The notes beneath the pieces were generated by a model. That model worked only from the letters and a program-made list of their open reading frames with translations, was not told the DNA's origin and ran no database searches. From Sipunculus nudus (Eukaryota; Annelida; Sipuncula; Golfingiida; Sipunculidae), in contig CM049313.1 in the NCBI GenBank assembly GCA_026874595.1, positions 70,610,659 through 70,674,658 on the forward strand: 64,000 bases of DNA, written 5' to 3'. Below are positions 46,201-59,274 of the stretch, in pieces (position 1 is the stretch's first letter; every line of letters begins with the position of its first letter). The translations under genes were made by a program, and so were the position numbers.

Positions 46201-49200
46201 TCTTGTGACAGTGACAATCTTGTGACACACTTCCTTTATAATTGCTTGAAAATTTGCTTGGGACAATCTGTGCCATGTTTGCGACATGTTTGTGACAGTG
46301 ATAATCTTGTGACACACACCCTTATGCTTGCTTACAAATTTGTTTAGGACAGTGTGTGCCATGTTTGTGACAATCTTGTGACAGTGACAATCTTGTTACA
46401 CACACCCGTTATACTTAATTGTAAATTTGTTTGGGACAATCTGTGCCATGTTTGCGACATGTTTGTGATAGTGATAATCTTGTGACACACATCCTTTATG
46501 CTTGCTTATAAATTTGCTTAGGACAGTGTGTGACATGTTTGTGACAATCTTGTGACAGTGACAATCCCCTGACACATTACCTATATACTTGCTTGTAAAA
46601 TTGCTTGGAAAAGTATTTGCCATGTTTGTGACAGTGACAATCCTGTGACACACACCCTTTATGCTTGCTTATAAATTTGCCTGGGAAAGTCTGTGCCATG
46701 TTTGTGACATGTTTGTGACAGTGACAATCTTGTTACACACACCCGTTATACTTGCTTGTAAATTTGTTTGGGACAATCTGTGCCATGTTTGCGACATGTT
46801 TGTGATAGTGATAATCTTGTGACACACACCCTTTATGCTTGCTTATAAATTTGCTTAGGACAGTGTGTGCCATGTTTGTGACAATCTTGTGACAATGACA
46901 ATCTCGTGACACACACCCTTTATACATGCTTGTAAATTTGCTTGGAAAAGTCTTTGCCATGTTTGTGACAGTGACAATCCTGTGACACACACCCTTTATG
47001 CTTGCTTATAAATTTGCCTGGGAAAGTCTGTGTCATGTTTGTGACATGTTTGTGACAGTGACAATCTTGTTACAAACACCCGTTATACTTGCGTGTAAAT
47101 TTGTTTGGGAAAATCTGTGCCATGTTTCCGACATGTTTGTGATAGTGATAATCTTGTGACACACACCCTTTATGCTTGCTTATAAATTTGCTTAGGACAG
47201 TGTGTGTCATGTTTGTGACAATCTTGTGACAGTGACAATCTTGTGCCGCACATCCTTTATGCTTACTTATAAATTTACTTGGGACAGTCTGTGCCGTGTT
47301 TATAACAATCTTGTGACAGTGACAATCTTGTGACACACTCTCTTTCTACTTGCTTGTAAATTTGCTTGGGAAAGTCTGTGCAATGTTTGCGACACTGATA
47401 ATCTTGTGACACACACCCTTTATGCTTGCTTATAAATTTGCTTAGGACAGTGTGTGCCATGTTTGTGACAATCTTTGTGACACACACCCTTTATGCTTGC
47501 TTAGTAATTTGCTTAAGACAGTGTGTGCCATGTTTGTGACAATCCTGTGACACACACCCTTTATACTTGCTTGGAAATTTGTTTGGGACAATCTGTGCCA
47601 TGTTTGCGACATGTTTGCGACAGTGATAATCTTGTGACACACACCCTTTATGCTTGCTTATAAATTTGCTCAGGAGAGTGTGTGCCATGTTTGTGACAAT
47701 CTTGTGACACACACCCTTTATGTTTGCTTATAAAGTTGCTTGGGATGAGTCTGTGCCATGTCTGTGACATTCTTGTGACAGTGACAATCTTGTGACACAC
47801 TCCCTTTATACTTGCTTGTAAATTTGCTTGGGACAGTCTGTGCCATGTTTGTGACAATCTTGTGACAGTGACAATCTTTTGACACACTCCCGGTCTACTT
47901 GCTTGTAAATTTGCGTGGGAAAGTCTTTGCCATGTTTGCGACATGTTTGTGACAGTGATAATCTTGTGACATACACCCTTTATGCTTGCTTATAAATTTG
48001 TTTAGGACAGTGTGTGCCATGTTTGTGAAAATCTTGTGACAGTGACAATCTTTTGACACACTCCCTATATACTTGCTTGTAAATTTGCTTGGGACAGTGT
48101 GTGCCATGTTTGTGACAATCTTGTGACAGTGACAATCTTGTGACACACTCCCTTTCTACTTGCTTGTAAATTTGCTTGGGAAAGTCTTTGCCATGTTTGT
48201 GACAGTGGCAATCCTGTGACACACACCCTTTCTGCTTGCTTATAAAATTGCCTGGGAAAGTCTGTGCCATGTTTGTGACATGTTTGTGACAGTGACAATC
48301 TTGTGACACACACCCTTTATGCTTGCTTATAAATTTGTTTAGGACAGTGTGTGCCATGTTTGTGACAATCTCGTGACAGTGACAATCTTTTGACACACTC
48401 CCTATATTCTTGCTTATAAATTTGCTTGGGACAGTGTGTGCCATGTTTGTGATAATCTTATGACAGTGACAATCTTGTGACACACTCCCTTTCTACTTGC
48501 TTGTAAATTTGCTTGGGAAAGTCTTAGCCATGTTTGCGACATGTTTGTGACAGTGACAATCCGGTGACACACACCCTTTATGCTTGCTTATAAATTTGCT
48601 TGGAAAAGTCTTTGCCATGTTTGTGACAGTGACAATCCTGTGACACACACCCTTTATGCTTGCTTATAAATTTGCCTGGGAAAGTCTGTGCCATGTTTGT
48701 GACATGTTTGTGACAGTGACAATCTTGTGACACACACCCGTTATACTTGCTTGTAAATTTGCGTGGGAAAGTCTGTGCCATGTTTGTGACATGTTTGTGA
48801 CAGTGATAATCTTGTGACACACACCCTTTATGCTTGCTTATAAACTTGTTTAGGACAGTGTGTGCCATGTTTGTGACAATCTTGTGACAGTGACAATCTT
48901 TTGACACACTCCCTAAATACTTGCTTGTAAATTTGCTTGAAAAAGTCTTTGCCATGTTTGTGACAGTGACAATCCTGTGACACACACCCTTTATGCTCGC
49001 TTATAAATTTGCCTGGGAAAGTCTGTGCCATGTTTGTGACATGTTTGTGACAGTGACAATCTTGTTACACACACCCGTTATACTTGCGTGTAAATTTGTT
49101 TGGGAAAATCAGTGCCATGTTTCCGACATGTTTGTGATAGTGATAATCTTGTGACACACACCCTTTATGCTTGCTTATAAATATCTTGGGACAGTCTGTG

Positions 49201-50120
49201 CCATGTTTGTGACAATCTTGTGACAGTGACAATCTTGTGACACACACCCTTTATATTTGATTGTAAATTTGCTTGGGACAGTCTGTGCCATGTTTGTGAC
49301 AATCGTGTGACAGTGAAAATCTTGTGACACATACCCTTTAAACTTGCTTGTAAATTTGCTTGGGAAAGTCTGTTCATGTTTGCGACATGTTTGTGACAGT
49401 GACAATCTTTTGACATACACCCTTTGTGCTTGCTTATAAATTTGCTTGGGACAGTCTGTGCCATGTTTGTGACGATCTTGTGACAGTGACAATCTTGTGA
49501 CACACATCCTTTATGCTTGCTTATAAATTTGCTTGGGAAAGTCTGTGCCATGTTTGCGACATGTTTGTGACAGTGACAATCTTGTGACACACTCCCTTTA
49601 TACTTGCTTGTAAATTTGCTTGGGACAGTCTGTGCCATGTTTGCGATATGTTTGTGACAGTGACAATCATGTGACACACATCCTTTATGCTTGGTTATAA
49701 ATTTGCTTGGGTCAGTCTGTGCCATATCTGTGACAATCTTGTGACAGTGACAATCTTGTGACACACACCCTCTATACTTGCTTATAAATTTGCTCGGGTC
49801 AGTCTGTGCCATGTTTGTGACAAGTTTGTCACAGTGACAATCTTGTGATACACTGTCTTTATGCTTGCTTGTAAATTTGCTGGGGAAAATCCGTGCCATG
49901 TATGTGACATGTTTGTGACAGTGACAATCTTGTGACACACACCCTTTATACTTGCTTATAAATTTGCTTAGGGCAGTGTGTGCCATGTTTGAGACAAGTT
50001 TGTGACAGTGACAATCCTCGGACAGTCTGTTCATGGCAGTGACATGTTTGTGACAGTGACAATCATGTGACACACACCATTTATGCTTGCTTATAAATTT
50101 GCTTGCATGGGGCAGTCTGT
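43226..50120 (-). repeat. 87-bp satellite array, left arm (minus orientation)
   Basis: About 75-80 units, each containing TTTGCTTGGGAAAGTCTGTG, CCATGTTTGTGAC, AATCTTGTGACAGTGACAAT and ACACACCCTTTAT. Units vary by deletion of the internal CATGTTTGTGA segment or of one GTGACAATC half. Longer repeats of repeats are visible, for example 45229-45693 with 45907-46362. Minus-strand frames stay open for up to 346 codons (49165-50205) because the unit is a multiple of three and lacks stops in two frames. A foreign 360-bp segment sits at 43452-43814. Confidence 0.95.
43452..43814 (-). mobile_element. Truncated retroelement 3' end, copy 2, inside the satellite
   Basis: Near-identical to 41769-42129, with the same break point (minus-strand start TGGCTTCATCTGTC). 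It is flanked on both sides by the satellite text ACACTCCCTTTATACTTGC. The A-rich tail of copy 1 is replaced by a TA-rich stretch. Confidence 0.6.
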
Positions 50121-51860
50121 ACCATGACATGATCATGAAATACTCCAGTAAGTGTTTGTCACTCTTAATATATGCTTTATTCAGGATATCGGTTACCCTT
50201 ACCATTCGGTTATGAAAGACTCCATTGTTTGTTACTATTATTACATGATTTATCTGTGATGTTGGTTACCTTTACCCTTCAGGCATGAAAAACTCCAGCA
50301 TGTATTTGTCACTATTAATATGTGCTATATGCTGTATACGGGTTTCCCTAACCCTTCGGGCATAAAATAACCAGTAAGTGTTTGTCACTAATAAATATAT
50401 GGTAAATGCAAGGTACGGGTTACCGTAAATCTTCGGACATGAAATACTCCAGATTTTGTTTGCCACATAAATATGTGTTAAATCTGGGATACGAGATACC
50501 CTAACCCGATGGGCATGAAATCAGTCGTGTTTGTCACTATTAATATAAGGTATGTCCAAGAACGGGTTACCCTAACCCTTCGGGCATGAAATACTCCAGT
50601 AAGTCTTTGTCACTATTAATATTTGGTATATACAAGATACCGGTTACCCAAACCCTTCGGGCACGAATCACTCCAGTAAGTGTTTGTCACTTTTAATATT
50701 TGCTATATATGTGATACGGGTTACCCTAACCCTTCAGGCATGAATACTCCAGTAAGTGTTTGTCACTATTAATATTAATATTCGTATATCCAGGATACGG
50801 GTTACCGTAAGCCTTCGGACATGAAATACTCCAGTAATTGTTTGTCACTATTAATATGTGCTAAATCTGGGATACGGGTTACCCTTACCCTACCTACAGG
50901 AAATACTCCAGTTAGTGTTTGTCACTGTTAAAATGTGCTATATCCGGTATACAGGTTATCCTAACCCTTTGGGCATGAAATAAATATTCCAGTAAGTGTT
51001 TGTTACTTTGAATATTTGGTATATCTGGGATACGGGTCACCCTTCAGGTATGAAAAACTCCAGTATGTATTTGTCACTATTAATATGTCCTTTATCCGGT
51101 ATACGGATTACCCTAACCCTTCGGGCATGAAATAACCAGTAAGTGTTTGTCACTAATAAATATATTGTAAATGCAAGATACGGGTTACCGTAAATCTTTG
51201 GACATGAAATACTCCAGATTTTGTTTGTCACTATTAATATGTGCTAAATCTGGGATGCGATATACCCTAACCCGATGGGCATGACATCTGTCGTGTTTGT
51301 CATTATTAATATAAGGTATATCAAAAAACGGGTTACCCTTACCCTTCGGGCATGAAATACTCCAGTAAGTGTTTGTCACTCTTAACGTATGCTTTATCCA
51401 GGATACGGGTTACCCAAACCCTTCGGGCATGAAAATCTCAAGAAAGTGTTTATAAAGTGTATATAAGTGTATATAAACCTTTCAGTCATGAAATGCTCAA
51501 GTAGGCATTTGACACTAGTAATATAAATATATATATATATGGTATCTCCGTGATAGGGGCAACCCTAACACTTCATAAAATAGTCTAGTAGGTCTTTACT
51601 AGTACTAGTAAAATATGGTATATCCTGGATAAGAATGACCCTGAGCCTATTCGGATAAAAAGTATAAATATTCAAGTGAGTATTTGTCACTATTAATATG
51701 TGCTATATCTGGGATACGAGAAACCCTTACTCAATGGGCATGAAAAACTGTGGTAAGTCTTTGTCACTATTAATATTTGGTATATCCAAGATACAGGTTA
51801 CCCTAACCCTTCAGGCATGAATACTCCAGTAAGTGTTTGTCACTATTAATACATGTCACC
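50121..51860 (+). repeat. 77-bp satellite at the centre of symmetry, telomere-like motif
   Basis: About 22 units of GATACGGGTTACCCTAACCC, TTCGGGCATGAAATACTCC, AGTAAGTGTTTGTCACTATT and AATATGTGCTATATCCG. It is unrelated to the flanking 87-bp units. CCCTAACCC, the C-strand of TTAGGG repeats, is present in most units. Several units have substitutions or small deletions, so the array is not recent. Confidence 0.9.
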
Positions 51861-54414
51861 GCCATAGCACAGACTGTCCCAAGCCAATTATAAGGAGAGC
51901 GTATTTAGGGTGTGTCACAAGATTGTCACTGTCACAAACATGTCCAAAGCATGGCACAGACTTTCCCAAACAAATTTATAAGCAAGCATAAAGGCGGTGT
52001 GTCACAAGATTGTCACTGTCACAAACATGTCGCAAACATGGCACAGACTTTCCCTAGCAAATTTACAAGCAAGTATAATGGGAGTGTGTCACAAGATTGC
52101 CAATGTCACAAGATTGTCACATATATGGCAGAGACTGACCCGGGCAAATTTATAAGCAAGCATAAAGGGTGTGCGTCACAAGATTGTCACTGTCACAAAC
52201 ATGTCACAAACATGGCTTAGACTTTCCGGAGCAAATTTACAAGAAAATATAAAGGGAGTGTGTCACAAGATTGTCACTGTCACAAACATGTCGCAAACAT
52301 GGCACAGACTTTCCCTAGCAAATTTACAAGCAAGTATAATGGGAGTGTGTCACAAGATTGCCAATGTCACAAGATTGTCACATATATGGCAGAGACTGAC
52401 CCGGGCAAATTTATAAGCAAGCATAAAGGGTGTGCGTCACAAGATTGTCACTGTCACAAACATGTCACAAACATGGCTTAGACTTTCCGGAGCAAATTTA
52501 CAAGAAAATATAAAGGGAGTGTGTCACAAGATTGTCACTGTGACAAGATTGTCAAAAACAGGGCACAGACTTTCCCGAGCAAATTTACAATCAAGTATAA
52601 AGGGAGTGTGTCACAAGAATGTCACTGTCACAAGACTCTCACAAACATGGCACAGACTGTCCCGAGCAAATTTACAATCAAGTATAAAGGGAGTGTGTCA
52701 CAAGAATGTCACTGTCACAAGACTGTCACAAACATGGCACAGACTGTCCCTAATAAATTTATAAGCAAGCATAAAGGGTCTGTGTCACAAGATTGTCACT
52801 GTCACAAACATGTCGCAAACATGGCACAGACTTTCCCAAGCAAATTTATAAGCAAGCATAAAGGGAGTGTGTCACAAGATTGTCACTGTCAAGAACATGT
52901 CACAAACATAGCACCGACTGTCCAAAGCAAATTCACAAGCAAATATAAAGGGAGTGTGTCATAAGATTGTCACTGTCACAAGATTGTCAAAAACATGGCA
53001 CAGACTTCCCCAAGCAAATTTACAAGCAAGTATAAAGGGTGTGTGTCACAAGATTGTCACTGTCACAAACATGTTACAAACATTGCACAGACTTTTCCAG
53101 GCAAATTTATAAGCAAGCATAAAGGGTGTGTGTCACCGCATTGTCAATGTCACAAACATGGTAAAGACTTTCCCAAGCAAATTTACAATCAAGTATAAAG
53201 GATTTGTGTCACAAGATTGTCCCTGTCACAAGATTGTCACAAACATGGCACAGACTATCCCAAGCAAATTTATAAGCAAGCATTAAGGGTGTGTGTCACA
53301 AGATTGTCACTGTCACAAACACGTCGCAAACATGGCACAGATTGTCCCAAGCGAATTCACAAGCAAGTAGAAAGGGAGTGTGTCACGAGATTGTCACTGT
53401 CACAAGATTGTCACAAACATGGCACAGACTGTCCCAAGTAAATTTATAAGCAAGCGTAAAGGGCTTGGTCACAAGATAGTCACTGTCAGAAACATGTCGC
53501 AAACATGGCACAGACTTTCCCAAGCAAATTTACAAGCAAGTATAAAGGGTGTGTGTCACAAGATTGTCACTGTCACAAACATGGCACAGACTTTCCCCAA
53601 GCAAATTTACAAGCAAGTATAAAGGGTGTGTCACAAGATTGTCACTGTCACAAACATGTCAAAAACATGGCACAGACTTTTCCGAGCAAATTTACAAGCA
53701 AGTATGTAGGGAGTGTGTCACAAGATTGTCACAAACATGGCATAGACTTTCCCGGGCAAATTTACAAGCAAGTACAAAGGGAGTGTGTCACAAGATTGTC
53801 ACTGTCACAAACATGGCACAGACTGTCCCCAGCAAATTTATAAGCAAGTATAAAGGGTGTGTGTCACAAGATTGTCACTGTCACAAACATGTCGCAAACA
53901 TGGTACAGACTTTCCCGAGCAAATTTACAAGCAAGTATAATGGGAGTGTGTCACAAGATTGCCACTGTCACAAGATTGTCACATACATGGCAGAGACTGA
54001 CCCGGGCAAATTTATAAGCAAGCATAAAGGGTGTGCGTCACAAGATTGTCACTGTCACAAACATGGCTGAGACTTTCCCGAGCAAATTTACAGGCAAGTA
54101 TAACGGGAGTGTGTCACAAGATTGTCACTGTCACAAACAAGGCACAGACTGTTCCAAGCAAATTTAAAAGCAAGTATAAAGGGTGTGTCACAAGATTGTC
54201 ACTGTCACAAACATGTCGCAAACATAGCACAGACTGTCCCGAGCAAATTTACAAGCAAGTAGAAAGGGAGTGTGTCACAAGATTGTCACTGTCACAAGAT
54301 TGTCACCAACATGGCACAGACATTCCCCAGCAAAATTATAAGCAAGCGTAAAGGTTGTGTGTCACAAGATTGTCACTGTCACAAACATGCCACTGGCATG
54401 GCACAGACTATGGC
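51861..54414 (+). repeat. 87-bp satellite array, right arm (plus orientation)
   Basis: About 29 units of the reverse complement of the left arm (GTGTCACAAGATTGTCACTG, CACAAACATGTCGCAAACAT, GGCACAGACTTTCCC, AAATTTACAAGCAAGTATAA). A 261-bp block of three units is duplicated almost exactly (52031 and 52292 start points). Confidence 0.95.
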
Positions 54415-55762
54415 TAGCCCTTGTCCGCTGAACCATCCCTGACCCTGACCACGCCCCTATATTTTTCAGGACAGGGAAAGGGGCACTGTGTGTAGAGGGT
54501 TGGAGAAATGGAGGTAGTCCCAGTTTTCAGCATACCATCAGCAAATAACGGTACTTAATTACTAGGATTATATATATGATCTTGAGGAAGTGCAGAGATT
54601 TAGACCCAGTTTTGTGACGGCTGACATTAAATTTTGTAGAAATTTTGTACCAGCAAAAAGTTAGTCTTTTTAATAAATCATATTTGTACATAATGAAAAA
54701 TTTCAGTTCTTTTCTTAATACACCACCCCAACGGTATAGTCATAGCCAGTCAGAGGCAGAACTTCCGCTTATCTTGAATTAGTAGATGAAGTTGCTATGA
54801 TCCACTTGTACAATGTAGCCCCATATCTTGGACCCTAGGGACAGAAGTGTCTCTAAACTTGACATAAATTGGTAGCATGTTATATTTTAAAATTTAATAG
54901 AATTGAAAATAATAAATGACTTCGCTAGAAAATATTTCTTTTGCAATGTAAATGAGTAAATACATTAGATGGAAGGGATTCCTGTGGAGGACACAAGACA
55001 CGTCGGTTTACGCCTTTGGTGTATGACAAGCTGTTTCAATAGGTTTCAGCGTTCTACTAACTTTATGTTAATCAGTGACCTCTATATTCCTTGGTCCTAT
55101 AAATATGTCTTTGTCTTATACCTACGTTTAAGTTATGTCTTAGGGAGCACACACGAAACCTCTATAAAATCCACAGTCCCTTTAGGGAATTATATGTTGT
55201 CTGACGTCGCTAACGAGTAATCGTGGGATATTAGTCGCTCCGTCGCTGCTGTATCCTGGATCTAACGGCTTTAAAGAACCAGGAATAAACGAAGGTCGCG
55301 TGTTTACTCTCGGTTACTCCTTGAATGCCCGGCCTCGAAATCCCTACTAAATCTTAGTAAATCAAATAACGCCAAAGATATAAAATGAGTGGTCTACGGA
55401 TATTGGGAACCAAAAAGTACCGGTCGAGAAAAAATGCCAGGATTGTTTTTTTTTTTCGTTTTCTGAATATAACGAACCTTGTTAAGAGAATGAACAAGCT
55501 GTAATGCAACGATGATCATAAGTTAATGACACGAGCAGGTGTATGTTGTGTAGAGCTGGCAGCCGTGTTTGCCACACAAATGCTGCTGGCTGCGCTTGGA
55601 CAAAAAAGACGGCTAAAATTTTGCATTAAGCCGTGATTCGTGGCTCTACTCGACTTGCAAAAGGTGGGCTGGCTTAAACTGACCTGAAAGCCTATTCATT
55701 TGACGATGTTATAAGTTTATTTAAACAAATTATCTATATAACGCGTGACCCCCAAATTTTTT

Positions 55763-55793
<31 letters not shown>

Positions 55794-56869
55794 TTGTCAG
55801 GCATGACCATGCATGTTTTTTTATGCGGGATCTCCAGCTCTGTCAATCAGTATTAAATTAAACGAAATTAACGTTGTACTAGTTTGTATAAGTTTCGGTC
55901 ATTTTTAATTGTTAAAGATTAAGCTTTTTGTATTATTTTTTTCTCAAGTCAAACTGAGCTGCACAAAATCGGCTCACTTCGGCAAAATGATATATCGGGT
56001 GTGTGTGTATTGGGGGGGGGGGGGGTTGTCAGTGTCAACGTGTACTGCATAAGCGCTCGCCATAATCAAGACTAAGTGTAAACCATATTCCAACCCTTAA
56101 TATAGATTAGTAACATTACCGGTAAAAATATGTACTACCAAATTAGCGTTATGAGCCAAAAGGTATATTCAGGTAAAAAGATTAAAAAAAAAGAACCTTT
56201 CAATGAAAAGACTTGCTACAGTATGTACCGCATAGTCATGCATAGCTGGCATCGTTATCAAGCGATACATACAGTAGCAACGACAATACTAACCGTGAAT
56301 ACACGACTCAATAGGCATTTATATTGGGTTGGTAAGCCTAACTTGAATCATGTTACAAGCCATTCGGGGGAACCTATCCTTTTGCATTGATATCGTAGTA
56401 AACAGCCAAAATTAACATTAGGCTACGAATGATGATTTAACACAAAATTAAGCATGTGAACATGCACACCAAACTGAAAATCCGTCTCTAAGGTAACCAG
56501 TTATTTCCTGTTGCCTCTCGTCTAGTAAACCATGCGATCCTTAATTGTTCACTTTCATGCGGTCAGAATTTCAACAAACATGCAGAGGGATTTACCATAG
56601 CTGAGTTGAAATGGAATTTAACATGGTAAGTGTTGTTAAAAAGTATACTATAAAAGCTAACGATTGGTCTGGTTTATATCAAATGACAGCGAACTTGTAG
56701 GGAATAAGGCGAAAATATTTGTACCCTCATAGCGCCTTACAGTGAGGTCGTCGTAGAAGTAAGTGAAGGCACGCAGATCTAGACATTTTATATTAGCATG
56801 TTGATCAGACGAGAGCTGTCACAGAAACAGGGAGAAGAGCATACAACTTTCACTGCCACTAAAACCATT
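54415..56869. other. Unassigned sequence right of the satellite
   Basis: No gene or repeat family recognised. Homopolymer pairs occur at 55757-55793 (T-run then G-run) and a G-run near 56012-56024. Short open frames such as 54969-55220 and 56130-56390 have no recognisable domains. Confidence 0.4.
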
Positions 56870-56996
56870 TATGAATCACGTGATACAGTCACTCGTCACG
56901 TGGTATATTCTCTCATCACGTGGTACATTCACTCGTCACGTGGTATATTCTCTCATCACGTGGTACATTCTCTCGTCACGTGGAACATTGTCTCGC
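56870..56996. repeat. 20-bp minisatellite with six CACGTG E-boxes
   Basis: Unit CTCGTCACGTGGTATATTCT with variants. CACGTG starts at 56877, 56897, 56917, 56937, 56957 and 56977, exactly 20 bp apart. Confidence 0.9.
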
Positions 56997-58084
56997 CAAT
57001 GGGGAATCTAACTGCTGCCAGATTCCAGGATGGTCGTAATATCTGACGTCATTGGCCTCAGGCAATTTTCTTTTCTATTGGGATCTCTATTTCTTCTTTT
57101 TAGGACACCTCCATTATAATTTTTGTTGGGAAAAATTACAGCCGGCTGATTATGAAGTATTGATGCCGTTTTCGTTAGTTTGATGAGGTACGATCGTCTT
57201 TTTGTCCCTGGGATTACGCATCTGGCTTCTCATTAAACTTGCGGGAATCCTTACAAACCAGCAATCATCAATTTTCTTCCAAGACTAATACTTGCGCATG
57301 TTTATTGACAAACCACAGCAATCAAACGACAGTGAAACGACATTATAACCTCCGCTGCTGTTTATTTGGCAGGACAAGACAACAGTGCAGTTTATTAACA
57401 GGACAAGTTTTTATTTGGGATGCATTAAGCACCCGCGGCAGCGATAAATACAAGCTGGTAACGCATGCTTATAATAGAAATATAATCAAATTCTTGGCGA
57501 ACAACCTCCTGTTGATTGGGTAGTTACACAATATAATTTTTAAATAAGTTTCTCAAACGTTTACAGCTACCTTCATTATTACAATTGTGACAAAAAAATC
57601 TACAGGCAGGACTGTAGGTATGTGTGATGATTGCTTCCTTTGTAAATTGTTATAATTTTTTAGTGTTTGCTCATGTTCAGTGGCTGGCTGTTGAGAGAGC
57701 ATTTTGAAAAATATGTGTAGCAGCGTTAATGAACCTATTTAGAAGTGGAAGATGCAGTAATGCAATCAGCCTCTTACTTAAGGAGGACAGAGAACGCTAG
57801 TTTTACTTGAGAGAACATGAGACAAAACTGGCTAAACGTCTGTTTGGAATGTTCCTCTTATAAACATGTTCTTGATCTAAAAAATATTATACTGTTTACC
57901 AAATACATCCATTAGGTCAATTTTAAACACGAACAAGCTCTATGGAGGCTACCCGGAGTACATAAGCCAGGTTTGACAAGGCCAAGCTCTTAGATCTCAC
58001 ACACAATACAATATATTATTTTAAACTATAAAGTGTATGTATATATATATATGATTTTTAATAGTATTATAGTTATCCTAACAA
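56997..58084. other. Unassigned sequence
   Basis: Contains a 94-codon plus-strand frame (57239-57523) with no recognised domain. Nothing else identified. Confidence 0.4.
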
Positions 58085-58300
58085 ATTGGGGCACTCCCCT
58101 AGCTCAGGTGGTGGCATCCGGTAGTGTCAAGAGGTGGAGGAATCCGTCGATTTCGGAGAAAACCACCGACCATGGACGGGTCGTTGCAGCCCACTCTCAT
58201 AGCCACGCCGGGGATCGAACCTGCAAGGGTCGCCAGCGGAATGAGCAGAGCGTGTTACCACTCGACTGTACAGGTCCGCTCACTCCGAACATCCGTCTAC
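58085..58300 (-). mobile_element. tRNA-derived SINE-like element
   Basis: On the minus strand a box A-like TCGAGTGGTAACACG (58251-58265) is followed by a perfect box B GGTTCGATCCC (58211-58221) at pol III spacing. A body with GGTGGTTTTCTCCG and GGATTCCTCCACC, typical of invertebrate SINEs, comes next. No cloverleaf of normal length can be drawn, so it is not a tRNA gene. Confidence 0.65.
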
Positions 58301-59274
58301 CGCCATAATAAATTTTTTTATGTTCATTCGCAAAAGTTGTATCCACGAACCGCCATGTGTAGTATACTCTCAACTCGGCCCTTCGACTTTCAACCCCGGC
58401 CATTTCCCGTATTATAGCACGATTATTATGTTCAAATAGTGATTTTAAACCCATGTGGATGAATCGTCTACAAAGGATCAGTTATCATTTCTTGAACCTC
58501 GATGTTCCGCCCCGACATGCTACCAAAAATAGCTGGTTCTGTGCTGACGAGAGAACGTGACTGTATCGTATAAACGTAAATTTACTCCAGAGAAAAATTT
58601 CGTTCCGTTCTTCCAATAACCACCAGCAGGAATTCCGAAAAACAATATATAACTGAAATATGTGTGATAATTTATTGTATTAACCAAATAATAAAGATTT
58701 TCCATTTGATTTATACACATACATTTAAATAAAATTAATGTTCTGTATGGTATGGACGGATCGGGGAAGTTGAATGCCCATACATCTTAAGTCAACCTGA
58801 ATTATTAGGGTTGATATCGATCATGATTGGCACAGGTAGATGGGAGCTAAAAATAATTGCCTGTCAGGGTTCTCTTGGCTGTAAGGTCTGTAAGGCAGCT
58901 GATTTTATATGACAAATGTATGTCATTCAGTTTTATTGTTCCAGGTAGGGACAACAGACACTAAGCGGGTTTCATATCTTACTGACGGACTATTCCGTAT
59001 CTAAATATATATGTATAAATATATACATAATATATAGTTATTAGCATAATATGAAACTTAATGGATAGGAAGAGAAAAGTATTCGAGGAGCGACCTCCCC
59101 GGGTAAACTCATCTTTAAGGCTATATATCTATATATATATAGATATACATCCGTCACATATTTATTACTATAATTTACGTGGGAAAGTGAGGTTGCTGAG
59201 GTTTGAGGGTGCATTTTGTACCCACCCGAGGAGGCATATTTAAATGTATTTTATATATAAAAAAAAACCCAGCT
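58301..59274. other. Unassigned sequence
   Basis: AT-rich, no gene or repeat family recognised. Confidence 0.4.

Noticed and set aside
50121-51860. True interstitial telomere array
   Set aside because: Only a single CCCTAACCC occurs per 77-bp unit; there is no run of tandem TTAGGG repeats.
43226-54414. Direct-repeat array with regular spacing that superficially resembles CRISPR, or a long tandem-repeat protein gene
   Set aside because: Units are contiguous with no unique spacers, host features are eukaryotic, and two of three frames are equally open. A satellite explains it.
58200-58275. Possible tRNA gene from box A and box B
   Set aside because: The boxes are at pol III spacing, but no acceptor or anticodon stem can be drawn and a SINE body follows directly.
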